DNA of 64,000 nucleotides, taken from assembly GCA_038025085.1 (NCBI GenBank), contig CM076154.1:36498501-36562500 (forward strand), in the 5' to 3' direction. The translations under genes were made by a program, and so were the position numbers. Source of the stretch: Tetragonia tetragonoides (Eukaryota; Streptophyta; Magnoliopsida; Caryophyllales; Aizoaceae). The notes beneath the pieces are model-generated. The model worked only from the letters and a program-made list of their open reading frames with translations. It did no database searches and was not told where the DNA came from. This document shows, piece after piece, positions 25,001 to 37,945 of this stretch. Each line of letters starts with the position of its first letter. The stretch's first letter is position 1.

Positions 25001-28000
25001 TATGCTAGTAATTGAATGTTTATAAGCAGAGGGAAAAAAGCTTTTATTGCACTTGCACCGTTGACTTTGGATTGGCTTCCTGCGTGCACATTGCACGTAA
25101 GCAATATGCAACAGCTAATTGACAAGACCTTGGAGAAGCTTCCCTATGTGTGACGCCATTAGAACCATTCTGTCCAACGTGCTAATCAAAGTCAAACAAC
25201 AAACAGATACTAGTTTACAATATCAAGAATGGACTATAGCCAAGCAGCACGTACCATATTACTCTCAACTAAATTAATAGCTTCTGACAAACAAATTTCC
25301 AAACCTTCAGTTCCATAAGCTCTTGATAACACTACCTTCTTAACTAGAACAGTACATCTCTGCAAGCACTTGTTTGAGTCATACACATTCTTCAAGAGGA
25401 TGTCAATAATCTCCATTTGCATTCTCGGAGAGAACTTAGGATGTAAGTCTTCCAACTCCTGATACGCAAGAAGTTCCTGAAGTAACATTAAGCAAGGATC
25501 AATAGATCAGTTTTAAAAATCTAACCAACAGAAAACTGACATGACAAATACGAGAAAGCAGAACATATAGCATCCAAACCTGCTCTAAGATTATCCCAAC
25601 TGTTTCAGCTGATACGCTGTTTCTTTTCATACATAGAGAGTACAATAGAGCTTCCAATGCATTCTTATCAGATTTCTCACATGATTTACACTGTATCTGC
25701 AAACACAAGGATATTAGCCGCTAGAAGAGCTAAAAGTATTCACAGATTAAAGACATTACAAAGCTTCAAATAATTACCTTAACCCAACGTTTTATTAGTG
25801 CTTCAGGAGTCTGAAGCTTCCCAAAAAGCTTTCTGGCAAGACACCATTTTTCAAGACCATACTCCATTCCTTTGGCCACTTTGTTATGGCTATCTAATAG
25901 ATGAAGAATTTCTATACAGTAAGAGTTAACTTTACATGCCTCATTCACAGAGTCTGAAATCATAGTTTCAGATAACTCTCCATCGAATCCCTTCAGTTTC
26001 CCCACAAGCATCTCGCAAAGAAGTAAACAATGACTCCATGATGCTCTACAACATAATTTTACAGTCTTTGAGGCCTACACAGGAAAGTATTAGGCAAGTC
26101 AATCATCAGAACCATGAAATAAAGGAATATCACATGCGCATGCAATTCTTTCACATGCAATGATATCAACTAATAAGAACAATGAATAGGCTGCAAGGAA
26201 GACTATTTAACATTATGATGAAAATAGCTCAGCACATACTCTTCATCAGCCGTTCAGCCTGTCAAAACTTAAATGCAGCCCAAATGGTTTTTATCATGAA
26301 TGGCCAACAGATTCCTATACCCAGAGATTTTGTGACAGGGAAAGTTATTTTGAGAATTGATTTTCACTCACAGGATCAATAGGAAGTTCAATAATATGCA
26401 AATTACTTCTAAACTTCATAAGCACATAACTTTATCTAAAACATATTGGGTTAGGTCAGCACAAAACTGATAGCTCCGTGCATTCATCTGGGATTAGACA
26501 ATTGTAGTTTGTAGCTATACTTTTGGCTGATGTGTATTTGTTACTGCATCTTGTACCCCATATCAAGATGAGGAGGGGAAAAAAACGTATCATAGATACT
26601 TGCAATTCCTCAGTAATGAGTTATAATGACTAAACCGAAATGGCCTTTTTATATATTCTATGACTAACTATTATTTTGAGCAAATCAAAACAAAAAATTA
26701 AAAAAACCCAAAAAAAATAATTCTGTGTTTCTTATTTGTTGTGTTGTAGCAAATGATGCATTTCCAATTAAGGGTATACTTGACATAGGCTCTCTATAAT
26801 TGTATGGGTAAGTGTACAGTTGTACATCTGAAGTTCGAAGAACCCCACCTTATGCGGGAGCAGCAAGAGGCTCTGAAATAGTGGAACCATATGGTATCGT
26901 GACACTATTGTTAACCTTGAGAGGATAGCTCAATTGGTAAGACCTCTGAGATTTATTTCAGAGGCCCCGAGTTCGAGTCTCCTCAAGGCCAATGTAGGTT
27001 TTCCTACTCGTTAACTTCAGGGGCCTTGAGATTAGTCAGGCAACACCCAAATACCCATGAGATTAGTCGGGCAACACCCAGATACCCAGGTTCTGGAATA
27101 GTGGTATCATATGGTAGTTGTGACACTACGAAGCATAACATAAATAGATTTTAAATAATAACAAATAAAGTAACAGATCAAAACATGTCAATTAGAAGGA
27201 AGATATGAGAGCAAAACCTCTTGCAATCGTTTATCGCTGTAAAATTCCACAAACATGTTGTGAAGCATGCAAATTATGTTTCTCAATTTTCGTGGTGGTA
27301 GAGACGAAATACATTTGTCAGAAAGCAGATATTTTACAAGCCTCTTACTTCCCTGAAACAAGAAAAGTAACAATTAGCAAATCAAACAAACAGCGTTCTT
27401 ATTTATTTTCAGGCAGAGAAATTGATCTGAAGTTATTGTGAACTTCATCAACTTGACATCAAGATACCTTAATTTTGAGATTTAGCTTCAGGGAAAGAGT
27501 AAAAACAGCAACAGAGATGCTGAGCACACATGTGTCAATTTCTTCAAGAGCATATGTCTGCCTGTTACATCAATGACAAATGAAAGGAGCATGAAAACTT
27601 TGTTTAATTAGTTCAAGTCAAATATGATTATGAAGGTAAATAAGGTGCCATTTTTCCCTTTTTTGATGACATATAATATTACACCTTTCGAAACAACTTT
27701 GTCACAACACCATTGTTTAAAGACTTGTGAAGCAAAATATGAGCCATTTCAGTAGAAAATGCTTAGAATGCAAAATATCTTTCCCAATAAAAATGACACG
27801 AGGTAACTAATGGCTTAAGGAAAATAAGATTAAAATAAATAAACCATTGCTTACTTCTGACAATGAAGAAACAAATGGGAGTACTCAAGGAGTGCCTCCA
27901 GAATAAGTTTTAATGCATCTCTGAAGGGGGAATCCACCTTTTCAGAGACTATTCTTTTCCTTTCTGCATTGACAAATTCAGCAAGTGGCAAGCACATGAA

Positions 28001-30773
28001 CTTTAGCGCGCTCAGATAAAATGATAGATAATCTTCTCCATTTGTTGATATGGGTGCTTTAGAAGCCTCATCATCAGGCTCAAAGCATGCAGATCCGTTT
28101 CCAACAAAATCTTCACAGAGTAGTCCACAATCACCCATGCTGGAGCGATAGTAATTCTTCCCTAATACCAGCAAAGAAGATAAATCTTGCAACTTATCAC
28201 AGCCTTCCGGCAAGCCCCTCACTGTCGAAGTGCCGATTGTACCTCCTGAATCAGGAGAGCAGCAACCATTTGAATGAATACTGATTTTAGAAAGGCACAG
28301 CCCCATGGCATAAAGCTTTAGAATCACAACCAAATGTGCTAAATCCTGCATATCAAATCACAAGCAAATCAGAAACATGTGATATTTCATAATATGGTGA
28401 ATAACAAATCACAAAGATGTTAAAATAAGAAGCAGCGGACCATGAACCTGAGGAACTTCGTCTGCTGACTTCTCCAGATGCATAGCAACATCATGTTGAA
28501 CAATACTGCATGCTGATCGGCATTTATATGTACAGATGGATACAAATTTTACAAAATCCTCAATTACACCGCCCGTTCTGCCCTGCAAAGCATTGTCAAA
28601 ATTCCAACAGACAATATGTTCAAAAATCGAAACCATTAGATTGTATTCCACACAAACATCACGGACTGTAGGATAATGGAAAAATTAGCCCATAGATACA
28701 TGGACTCAGAGATATTTCACAGAGCCAAATAAGACAAAGGAAACAATAACCTGTCATGCAGGACCTAGGGCTGCATTGTACTAACTCAGTAAACTCACTA
28801 CGTTCAACATACAGCTCAGATTTTGAAGAATAGATCCTTGCGGCTCACATATAAATTATGGCATATTAAATTCCTAAAGGTAGTTGGTATTCCTTTTAAC
28901 TCATTCGACTCCAGCAAGGGGCATTTCAGATTTTGCAGATACAAATTCAGAGGGGAGGGGAGAGGGGGGGGGGATGTTCATATGACCAACCAGCACTATT
29001 GATGTTGCCTAGAAGACAGAAATTAAAACTGCTATCCACAACGACAGCGACCTAGTGTCAGCCATTCATATTACCCCAACCACTTGCAACGTCAATGGAT
29101 ACCATAACAAAAATACTGTATATAATATGCTTCTTTCTAAGTATTGAGGAGTTTGGAGTACTTGACTCCTCTGTCATGAAGGATTAGCTTGCGTCAAATT
29201 TTTGTAGTGTAGTGGAATATAGGAGGATACCCACATAGTAATGGCCAAATAGAGATATACCTGGAACTCCAACACTTTGAAAAACACTTCATATTCATTC
29301 TCGTACTACATGTTTGACCATTTTACTTTTACTTACATGCTTCTTTTATTGCTTCAATGGATTGTTTGCACCAGCATACTTAAGCACAATAAATGAGCAC
29401 ATTACATATCGAACAAATGAAATACCAAAAGGTTGATTTAACAATAACAATAAGCTTAAGATGAATCACCTGATGACTTTGATTATTCAGCAACATTGTA
29501 TGCTCATTAAATGTAGCAGCGCAAAAATCAGATACTAAGCTCCCCTCAAAATGCTTGACTTCTCTAACCAAAAACATAGTGGCATTCCTCATGTAAGATA
29601 ACAGCTTCAGTTGTTGCTTGCTATATCCACCAGCATCCAGATACCTTAATAAACAGACAAATATCACAATTAGGATGGGAGATTCTTGGTAACGAGCCCT
29701 AAGGTGAAAACTGAATTGGCTAAACCGTCTATTAAGGCTTTCAATGTGCAATGGAGTACGCTATTGCAGAAGAAACCATCAGGTTGTTGTTTCCTATAGT
29801 GTAACAAAACTTCAACATGCAACTTCTCAACCAGAACAAATCAAAAGTATGCATCTAACTGCGCACATTATCAATTGAACCCCAAAAGTTTTTCCTTTCT
29901 TTGTTTGACTGATTATTTTCCTTTTCTTTAACAATTCCTCTACATCATCTCACAATTTTAATGGTATGTATTTTGCTTGGCTTGTCTTCAGCCTGCTTTA
30001 CATAGTGTTAAACAATCAAATTCTCTTAAGAAAACAAAAAGTCCATACATTGTTTACTGTTATAAGACAAACCTGAACCATGGGCGAACCTCATCGACCA
30101 AATCCAGCATCTCGGCATATTTATCAGCATTCTTAGTTTTACTCAACGACACGCCCTGCACAATATCAACAGCAACATCCACAACCAATTTCACAAATTC
30201 AACCTTCTCTTTATCATCATCACCAACCTTCTTCTTCCAATCTCCATCAACGAAAAGCGGCACAAATTTCCATGTCGAAACCTTTTTATTTTTAAAACCC
30301 TCAACCTTAACCCCATCCAAACCCTTCAAAACCCTAAACCCTTCATCAATCGCATCCTCATACCTCTCCCACCTCAACAAAAAACGAACGAAGCTAGCCC
30401 GTTGCAAATGAACAGCATAGGGTTTACCAGTGAACTCAGATGATATCACCTCTAAACAATCTAAGCATAGCTTATAAGAATTGAGTAATTCGGGGATGAA
30501 TTTGACCGCATTAGGATGTTTTGTGGGTTCTAAGAGATGTTCGCGGATTTTAGATAGAGAATCCTTAATGAATGGACAGTAGGTTTTCGCTAATGACCTA
30601 ATTGAAGATGAAGATGAGGATTGTTTTTGCCTAGAGGGTTTTTTGTTAGGGTTTTGAGATTTGGGGGAAATGAGGAGAGAGAGTGGGTGAAGGTAATTGG
30701 AGAATTGCTTGTCGATATCGGTGTAGTTGTTGTCTTCGAGCTTTGAGATGAGGTTGGTTGCTGCTGCATCCAT
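16038..30773 (-). CDS. ESP1: separase, intact copy A
   Basis: Cysteine protease (family C50) that cleaves the cohesin kleisin at anaphase and is held in check by securin. Exons: 30773-30073, 29644-29470, 28582-28448, 28345-27855, 27561-27468, 27352-27218, 26074-25778, 25696-25580, 25476-25255, 25169-25066, 24900-24747, 24646-24281, 24182-24093, 23459-23196, 23084-22961, 22836-22126, 21380-21152, 20359-20257, 19835-19635, 19172-19126, 19025-18796, 18717-18474, 18358-17956, 17054-16821, 16712-16625, 16522-16038. All junctions keep phase, giving 2,147 aa; Arabidopsis separase is about 2,180. The N-terminal two thirds is helical repeat-like. Exon 16 holds a basic linker ([10 protein letters not shown]). 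The protease core has LYFGHGSG with the catalytic His at about residue 1984 and LLMGCSSG with the catalytic Cys at about 2010, the same 26-residue spacing as in human separase. The start MDAAATNL follows a GA-repeat leader. No lesion was seen. Exon 10's donor (AA|GTCAAC) is weak and was chosen by phase. Confidence 0.95.
21868..21985 (-). mobile_element. Au-type SINE fragment in separase intron 16 (copy A)
   Basis: Read on the minus strand it contains CTGCGTACATCTGGACC and CCAGACCCTG and ends in GTTGTTGTTG, the hallmark 3' part of the widespread plant Au-like SINE family. The same insertion is present in copy B (39815-39930), so it predates the duplication. Confidence 0.7.
26915..27130 (+). 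mobile_element. tRNA-derived SINE in separase intron 6 (copy A)
   Basis: The A box TAGCTCAATTGG and the B box GAGTTCGAGTCTC lie 35-40 bp apart, followed by a body with AACTTCAGGGGCC. Imperfect direct repeats (GTGGAACCATATGGTA before, GTGGTATCATATGGTA after) flank it. The same family occurs at 35426-35589, where it is much younger. It is not a functional tRNA gene: the folding arms are imperfect and it continues into a SINE body. Confidence 0.75.
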
Positions 30774-30845
30774 GGCGGTCTGAGAGAGAGAGAGAGAGAG
30801 AGAGGTGAGGACGAGTATTTAAAATGAAAATGGTGGAACAAAATA
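30774..30845 (-). promoter_or_regulatory. separase copy A leader with GA/CT tract
   Basis: GA dinucleotides run from about 30781 to 30803, directly upstream of the ATG, so the transcript leader is CT-rich. The copy B leader has the same tract (49946-49972). No TATA box is obvious, which fits a cell-cycle housekeeping promoter. The block homologous to copy B ends near 30890. Confidence 0.45.
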
Positions 30846-30889
30846 ATGAGCGGGAAATGAATGAACTAGCTGTTGTGTTGGCGTCTTCA

Positions 30890-31145
30890 ATAAGCTAAGG
30901 AAAACTCACAAGTCACAAAGTCAAAACTGAGAGTAGACCTCGGTCCTCAGAAATGGGCCAGGCGCCCATTTATCGACCCGGTTTAAACCGTAACATGACC
31001 AGCCTAACTAAAAACAGATCAGGCTCTTAAAGGGTCATATTTACTCTTCCTGTATGTAAACAGCACAAATGGAGGTCTTGCTCAATTAAGTTCAACTTTA
31101 GTAAGATACCACCTTTTATTTTAAACCGTGTCATAACCCGTTTAA
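30890..31145. other. spacer between the two duplication copies
   Basis: This is the only stretch between copies A and B that matches neither block edge. It contains AACCCGTTTAAC- and GACCCGGTTTAAACC-type motifs typical of decayed plant elements. No gene was seen. The copy B block starts at its right edge, inside the truncated EF-hand exon. Confidence 0.6.
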
Positions 31146-31335
31146 CAAAGAACGGGTTGGTGAGAGGTCCGGTGGAACGAGAAAGAAGACGGGAGCGGTG
31201 GATGCGATGGTGAAGATCGCCACCGTCTTCGCCATGATTTTTGATAGGGCTAAAGGAGGGAGAGAGGAGTATTTTCTTTTTGTTATATGGTTTGATTGGA
31301 GAGGAGTTAGAACCATGGTGGTAAAAGTAGTTCAC
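31146..31335 (-). pseudogene. truncated 5' end of the EF-hand gene (duplication breakpoint)
   Basis: On the minus strand the ATG at 31232 begins MAKTVAIFTIASTAPVFFLV, matching MAKAVAIYAIVATALVFLLL of the gene at 12385-15107. Similarity stops about 85 bases into exon 1 and nothing downstream of the EF-hand gene follows. The upstream promoter region is also shared with 15108-15240. It is a relic carried along by the separase duplication. Confidence 0.85.
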
Positions 31336-34300
31336 AAAATATTGTATGAGAGTAGTTAATTTTGGAAGATGGAAGTATACTAACTACAAACAAAAAAACA
31401 AATACTTCTTTTATATGATTAGTATTCTTCCTTTTGTTATTTGTTGGGTGAAAGTCTTGCACCCAATATTTAGTTTAGCATCCAATATGTACAAAAACAT
31501 TATTACTACGAGTATTATTGAAGAAAACGAGGAGGGGATTAGAAACCAAAACAAGTAAGAATTCACCCACAAAAAATGTCATTGTACATTGTTCAAAACT
31601 GATTTGTCATTGTTCACTTATGTACAATTGTGATAAAAAAATAATGGTAATTGTATATGGAGTATAATTTTTAAACTCTCAATCCTTTTTATACCTTATT
31701 CAGTGTCGTAGATAATATTTGTGCGATTATTTACTAAACATTTTATTCATTCAATCATGCACGCATAGCATGCAATAAACAAATAGTTTTCTATAACTTA
31801 TCATCCCTAGCCCTGAAGATGATGGTCATCAAGGGTAATGACCATCCAGCAGGCAATTCTAGTTAAACTGACAAGCATGTATGCTGAAGTTTTTCAACAC
31901 TATACAACCCACAGCCTTTTGGTGGGGAAAAGGGAAGTTGGGGGAGGAGAAAACGGCTGAACACGAAATCTCTCTCTTTTTCTTTATGCCTGTTGGGACT
32001 CCATAACAAACTGGAGCAGCCCCAGTCAAATAGGGAAGTATACAAGATTTTCGGGCTCGGCTGACGAAATTTCCAGCCCTTAACTTATGAAGAAAGCAAT
32101 ATCCACCAGAAATATATGGTTTCTTAGACTTTCCTTTCTTTTCATTCACACTCATCGACTTGAATTCTTCTGCTAATATACTGCATTGGACGCAGCCCGT
32201 GGAGGACATTGATCTTTCATTCAGGAAGGATTCGAGCACGGTTTTAGCAAAGCGGTCACTATCTAAGTCTGTCACTTCCCACAGATTAGCAACTACAACA
32301 GGAGAACCTGCTAACAGATAGGAGAGACAAATGCCATCTGGAGCATACTGCCCATTTAAGTTCAGAGATCCACTACTACATCCCATCAGAAGCGTAGCAG
32401 CACAGTTCTCTAGTTTCTGAATTTTGTCTGAGGGTATGTATCGCGCCCCTGAGCAATCATAAGGTGTTAGATAGTTGGTATATATGCAAGGAAAAAAGCA
32501 ATGACTAACTATACAACGACAGTCGACAACACAGACTAACGTATAACAATGGACATACCACTTCCATGGCCAAAATATAAGAACAGATCATGTGATTCCA
32601 ATGCTGTAGTCAACTCTTCAGCCGCAGGAACAATTCCAGCCTTTCCCTGAACGAAGTTGCAATTAATGGATGGATATATCACAATTCTCTTTATATTAAA
32701 CTATGACATACCACAATTCCATAAATGCTATGTGAGAATGTATCTCTGATTATCGTTTAGTTACTACACAAGCAAGAGGACCGTACCTGTATGTTCTGGC
32801 GTCCAAACCAATCCTCAAAATCAGCTTGTGTGCGGTTGAGATCACCACTAGGGTTCAGTACATAAAAAGCATCCAGGGGGTCTATCAAAGGAAATCTGAC
32901 AGCAGAATCGTCTAGGACGGACCTCCTTTGCAATGCGACAAAGATGCTAGAAACAGAGGGCATGCGGTACACCTCTTGCTCTCTCATGATTGGCATGTTC
33001 TCCTAAGGAAGCATCTGAGAATAGATTTCCCAAGTTAAACCAAGGAAGCCAAAAAGGATGGTACTTGATTAATTTCATCACCCAAAGTAGAAACAAGCTC
33101 ATCTGACTAGGCTGCTAATATGAGCATTACTCCTTGTTTCTTGTAAATGGAGTCAAAGATAATGATATTTCAAGAACCAAAGATTTCAGAATGCCAACAT
33201 CAAGATATGCTAGAGGCGGCAAAAGACTTACAAGATTGCACTGAAGAAGACATCAATACAGTGTTTTCCTTTCTTAAACAATACAAGTAACCTAGATCTA
33301 CAAGAGTTTGAACATGAAGAAGACGCCTATGGTGCATGGATTGGATTTTGGGTGCTGACATGCTTAATGCTGTGTATGTTTGGGTGTAACAAACAAACAA
33401 AACAAAACTACTTTACCAAGGAATACCTTTCTCATAGATTTTAAGCATATTTATACGTCCCGTTATTCGAGTGATAGAGACTAGTAGGACAAGCACAAAG
33501 GGCGTGTTTCTTCTTTTTTCGCAGGAAGTGAACTTCAAGCCTAACAAGGTCACTTTGGGAAGTAGGACAAGCACAAAGGCTGTGCTTACATGCCTCTAGT
33601 CTCTTTGGGAGCCTTGGCAAAGAAGTTAAATAGTTTTTAAACAATGAAAATCCCCAATTTAGATAATTTAAGATTCTCACAGAAGAATTTTATATCTGAA
33701 GAGGTGGCTTCATGCACATGTGGACATACAACTTGGTTATTGTCCATGCCTACGCAAGTAGGCCAGTCTCTCACATATTGATCCCAAAAAAAATATAAGA
33801 ACTTTTTGTATCTTTGGGTGTATTCACAAGTATCATTTTTTGTAATTGTAAACCCTTCTTTCTGATTTCTGACTGCTACACAAATCAAGAGAAACTTGAG
33901 ACCCACCTGAATATCGCTGTCTAGCACAAGAACAACAGGCTCCTTGCGTGTACAGTACTCTGCCTCAAGCTTTTCCACAGCAGCAAGCATTAATTCAATT
34001 ACTGAACCTAAAACATAATCCTCTTTATCACATGCCTCATCCAATGTATTGCATCTTTCTCGATCACAATCTTCAGCTCTACCAATATAACAACCTTTTC
34101 CAAGAAACAACCACAGAATCCTCTCCTTCTCCAGATTGGCAGATTTAATACCACCCATAACTACTTTCAAAACGCTTTCATTTACGTCCAGTTTGTATCT
34201 AGCTTTAATTTCATGCACCAGCTCCTTGACAGCAGAATTTAAGGGCTCACATTCTGACCATCTGCCTAGAAGCAAGTATTCCCATGGACCAAACCATTTT

Positions 34301-35425
34301 TGTTCTATGTCCCTGGTACATTTATAGCCATACAACAAATTGGTAATGATAACTCCTATCATAAAAAATAAAAATAAAATCATAGCCCGCACAGACCAAA
34401 CTAGTTGAGCCTCAAATAAAGACTAACCTGAGTAAATAACGCAGGCACTTATCAAGACGAAATCTTTGTCCCCACCATAATCCGCGGTTACTTTCATTGT
34501 CTTCTTCGGGAAAGCTTGAACAAGAAACATAATTATCCCGCAGTAGGAATTTAAACAATGGAGCGACATTGTCAACCAGAGCATTGCAGCCCCATGGAGA
34601 GTGCCACTCCTTCATTACATTCTTCTCTCCAAATATTGAGTCCATACTACTTGTTTCTTCATCTGAATAATCTGACAAATTTGAGCAATTTAGTGAACAA
34701 TATCTAAATCAGACTCTATTGATGTTTTTTGCCTCAGGGATGCTTTTACCTCGAAAAATTGAGCTCAATGGCAATAGCACCACAGCAGGTTGATTGTCCG
34801 CAGTCAAATAGGACAAGAGTATCCACCCATGCACATCAGCAGGAGAGAGCATGAGTTCTTTTAAAAGGCTAGCATATGGAGACCCCAGCACACTCAAACA
34901 TACAATTGTAGTACTGGGAAGGTCTTCAAAAAACTTCGCCACGCATGCATCCAACCCCTTGGTTGATTCAGGTGCAATCCTGCAATTGATGTTGACACAA
35001 GGAAATCAATCAGTCGCAGGAAGACCTAGCAAGAACAATACACAATGGTGCAAATTATTCGTTAAAGATCCACAACCACCTAAGTAAGGTCCACTCATCT
35101 GTTGTAACGCCAGCTGCTTGGGAACCCAGCATTATGTGAAGACATAAATATCGATACACATCCTGCTAAAACGACAATTATGAAACATAAAGTTCGTAGA
35201 TAACATGAAAAGTGAGCTATGAAACTTATTCATACAGAAGCATTAAACTAAGCACTCCAACATCCAATATGGCGATTCAGAGAAGTACAATGGACTAAAA
35301 GGAACAGATTGTAACAATATATGAATAGATCTCCTAGTTGTAAAGAGAACTTCCCATTGCCCACACATGTTAACTCTGTGTAGAGCAAACCTCTAAGTTC
35401 CAGTCCTGAAGCCTTTGCCCATACT

Positions 35426-35589
35426 TTGTTTTTTTTAGATAACATGGATGTCCAACCTTTGCTTGACTATTCCCATGGGTCCTGAAGTTATCGACCAGTA
35501 AAACCTCCAGTGGCCCTGAGGGGACTCGAACCTGGGACCTCTGGAATATTTAATAGAGGTCATACCAGCTGAGCTACCCCTCAGGGTTT
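35426..35589 (-). mobile_element. young tRNA-derived SINE, copy B only
   Basis: Read on the minus strand: A box TAGCTCAGCTGG, B box GGTTCGAGTCCC, body with AACTTCAGGACCC, and an A-rich tail. The 14-bp duplication CCTTTGCCCATACT (35412-35425 and 35590-35603) brackets it. Copy A shows the empty site once, as CCTTTGCCCATATT. It inserted in an intron after the duplication. Confidence 0.93.
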
Positions 35590-36405
35590 CCTTTGCCCAT
35601 ACTAAACAAAAGGGACCATCATTTAAAGAGAAACAGCAATAGACCAAACTCCTCATCAAAAATATTCCTTACACCTGACTAATAGTAAGTGGGAACACTA
35701 ATTAAAACCTATAGCATAGCACTGTATTTAGTCATAATTAACAAAGCACACACAGTACCTTGACTTTGCATGCCATCTGGGACTTATGTTTCACAGTAGC
35801 AGCTGTAAGGAGCCGCAGATTGTGATGAGCCCCAACTGAGGCTTGATGAAAATAGGCAGCCCAGCTGTTTTCAGAAAGTACTTCATCCGAAGACCAGGCA
35901 CAGTACAGATTCTCCCTCAAGGCCAAAACAACATATAACACAGCAAGTAGCTTTGACACCTGTTGAAATTCCAAAAGCAACACCAGATAGGAGGCAGATT
36001 AATAATTATGTATGTAAGATAAATAATTTGTGTTACTACTTGCAGGAAGGAACAATAGCTGAACGCCGAAATCAAGCTACATGTGAGCACACGTCTTTGC
36101 AATTTATTATCAAAAAAATGGAAGGAACCAATCCTTAGAAGTTAGAACCAGTCGATTGCCGATAGGTACATGAGAAATTGTCACCATCTACTCATTTTAT
36201 TACCACAAGAAGTACTTGGTTAAATTGGAAAATATTTTTCTTTTCCCAGGATGAGCAACACTATTTTTCATTTACTTGATAGTTAAGCCAGCAGAAGTAA
36301 CTTTAACATAGTGGTAAATGTGGGCAAAGAATTCAGAGAGAGAGAGAGGGCAAAGATTTGACGAAAACAAACCTTCTGAAATAACGAAGGAATGTCACGG
36401 CTGAG

Positions 36406-36891
36406 TAGGGCTGGCCACAAGCCATACAGCTCGCGAACAGTTCGGGATCGGTTCGAATAAAGCTCGGCTCGAACTCGTTTCGATTCTAAACGAGCCGAAC
36501 TCGAACTCGATTTTAAGGCTCGAACTTTTAACTCGAGCTTGGCACTATTCGGCTCGTGGGGCTCGCGAGCCTAAAAAAACCATAAAATACATAGATACAG
36601 TCCTAAATTGTGTCGTAACTTGTAATATTATAATAATAATAGAGTAGAATACACCAAAAGTCATGGAAAAACGCTAAATTCTTGAAAGTAACGTAAGAGA
36701 AGGGTTCTAGTATGTTAATTTGTACGAGCTCGAACTCGAGCTCGAGCTTTGAATTTAGCATTCGAGCCGAGCTCGAGCTTAAATTTGCAGTTCGAGTCGA
36801 ACTCGAACCCAAACTCGAGCCTAAAATTTTTAAATCGAGCCGAGCCGAGCTCTTCTGGTGTTCGGCTTGGTTCGGCTCGTGGCCAGCCCTA
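36406..36891. mobile_element. hAT-type MITE inside pseudogene exon 18
   Basis: The termini TAGGGCTGGCCAC and GTGGCCAGCCCTA are perfect inverted repeats. The 8-bp target duplication CGGCTGAG (36398-36405 and 36892-36899) is perfect. Copy A carries CGGCTGAG once, in the intact exon. The interior is rich in CTCGAGCTCG and GAACTCGAG motifs and codes for nothing. Confidence 0.95.
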
Positions 36892-37945
36892 CGGCTGAGC
36901 ACAAAAGAAAGCTTTAGAAAAGAAACTACTTGAGACATAGGAATCCTGCTCACATCACTGAGAATACTCCTGGAATAAGACGCAGAATGGGTTACATTAC
37001 AAGGAATGGGGTCATGGCTTGATATTACAAGCATGTCAATAACATCAACATAGATAATAAAGTAATAAATTCATGTGCATAGCTTGAATAATCATAGTCT
37101 CTTGTAGCAGGACACAGGTCCTTGCCATAAAATTTTCTAATGCTACAGATAGCAATTTCCATCAATATCAAGGACAGTAAAGTAACAGATAAGGGTAGCA
37201 AGCAGGTGTCTAGATGAACCAAAACTTATGGAAACAGCTCATACCACAGCATGTTATATGGATATAGATTGAATTTCAGACTTGTTTCCGTATGTAAACA
37301 GCTCAAATATACCTATATTCCATCTAAAATGTTGTAACTTGTACTAAACTGAAATCACATACCCCAAAAATACCAAATTGGTTACTTGCATACGCTTGGT
37401 AGGTTAGGTTTCACTTTGCCCTCCCACCACTCCAAAAAGACTAACCATAGCGTACAACCGACCCCAACCCCCACCCCCTTCTTTGCAGGTGCAGGGAAAA
37501 TGTTATACCATCCAGTTTAAGGAGAACATAAAGTTGAAAATCAAGGAATTCTGAGAACACTTCAACTAGAGTACTAATTTTTTGAGTTACAAGTTACAAC
37601 CACTGCCTAGCAAGCACCTCCTGAAACTTTCTATCACAAAACAAAACAAAAAATAAACAAAAAATAAAAAATAAAGTGCTGGCAGATATGATGTTCTTGT
37701 ACATACATTTATATAGCCTATGCAAGATTAAGTTGCGAAATTGAGCTTCATTCATGCCTCATGTCATCGGTATATAATGCTTCCAAGGAAAACCAGCAAA
37801 AATAGTAGAGTACTTCTGCACGTTCACCAGCCAAAATATCCCCAAGAATCTCCTTCCAATAGAATGAAGCTCAAGAGGTTGAGAATTCGAACAATTACAA
37901 TCATTCCCTCCCAACAATATAGATATGCATTTAGAATAAATTTTA

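Noticed and set aside
24705..25111. Separase frames in this interval as separate small genes
   Set aside because: They are exons 10 and 11 plus intron read-through of separase copy A; phase and protein continuity join them to neighbours.
26921..27000. Possible functional tRNA gene
   Set aside because: A and B boxes are present, but the stems pair poorly, a SINE body follows, and a related sequence with a target duplication occurs at 35426-35589.
35500..35586. Possible functional tRNA gene on the minus strand
   Set aside because: It is the head of a SINE bounded by a 14-bp target duplication and is absent from the matching site in copy A.
36712..36933. Plus-strand 73-codon Glu/Ser/Leu-rich frame
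   Set aside because: It is produced by the CTCGAG-rich interior of a hAT MITE.
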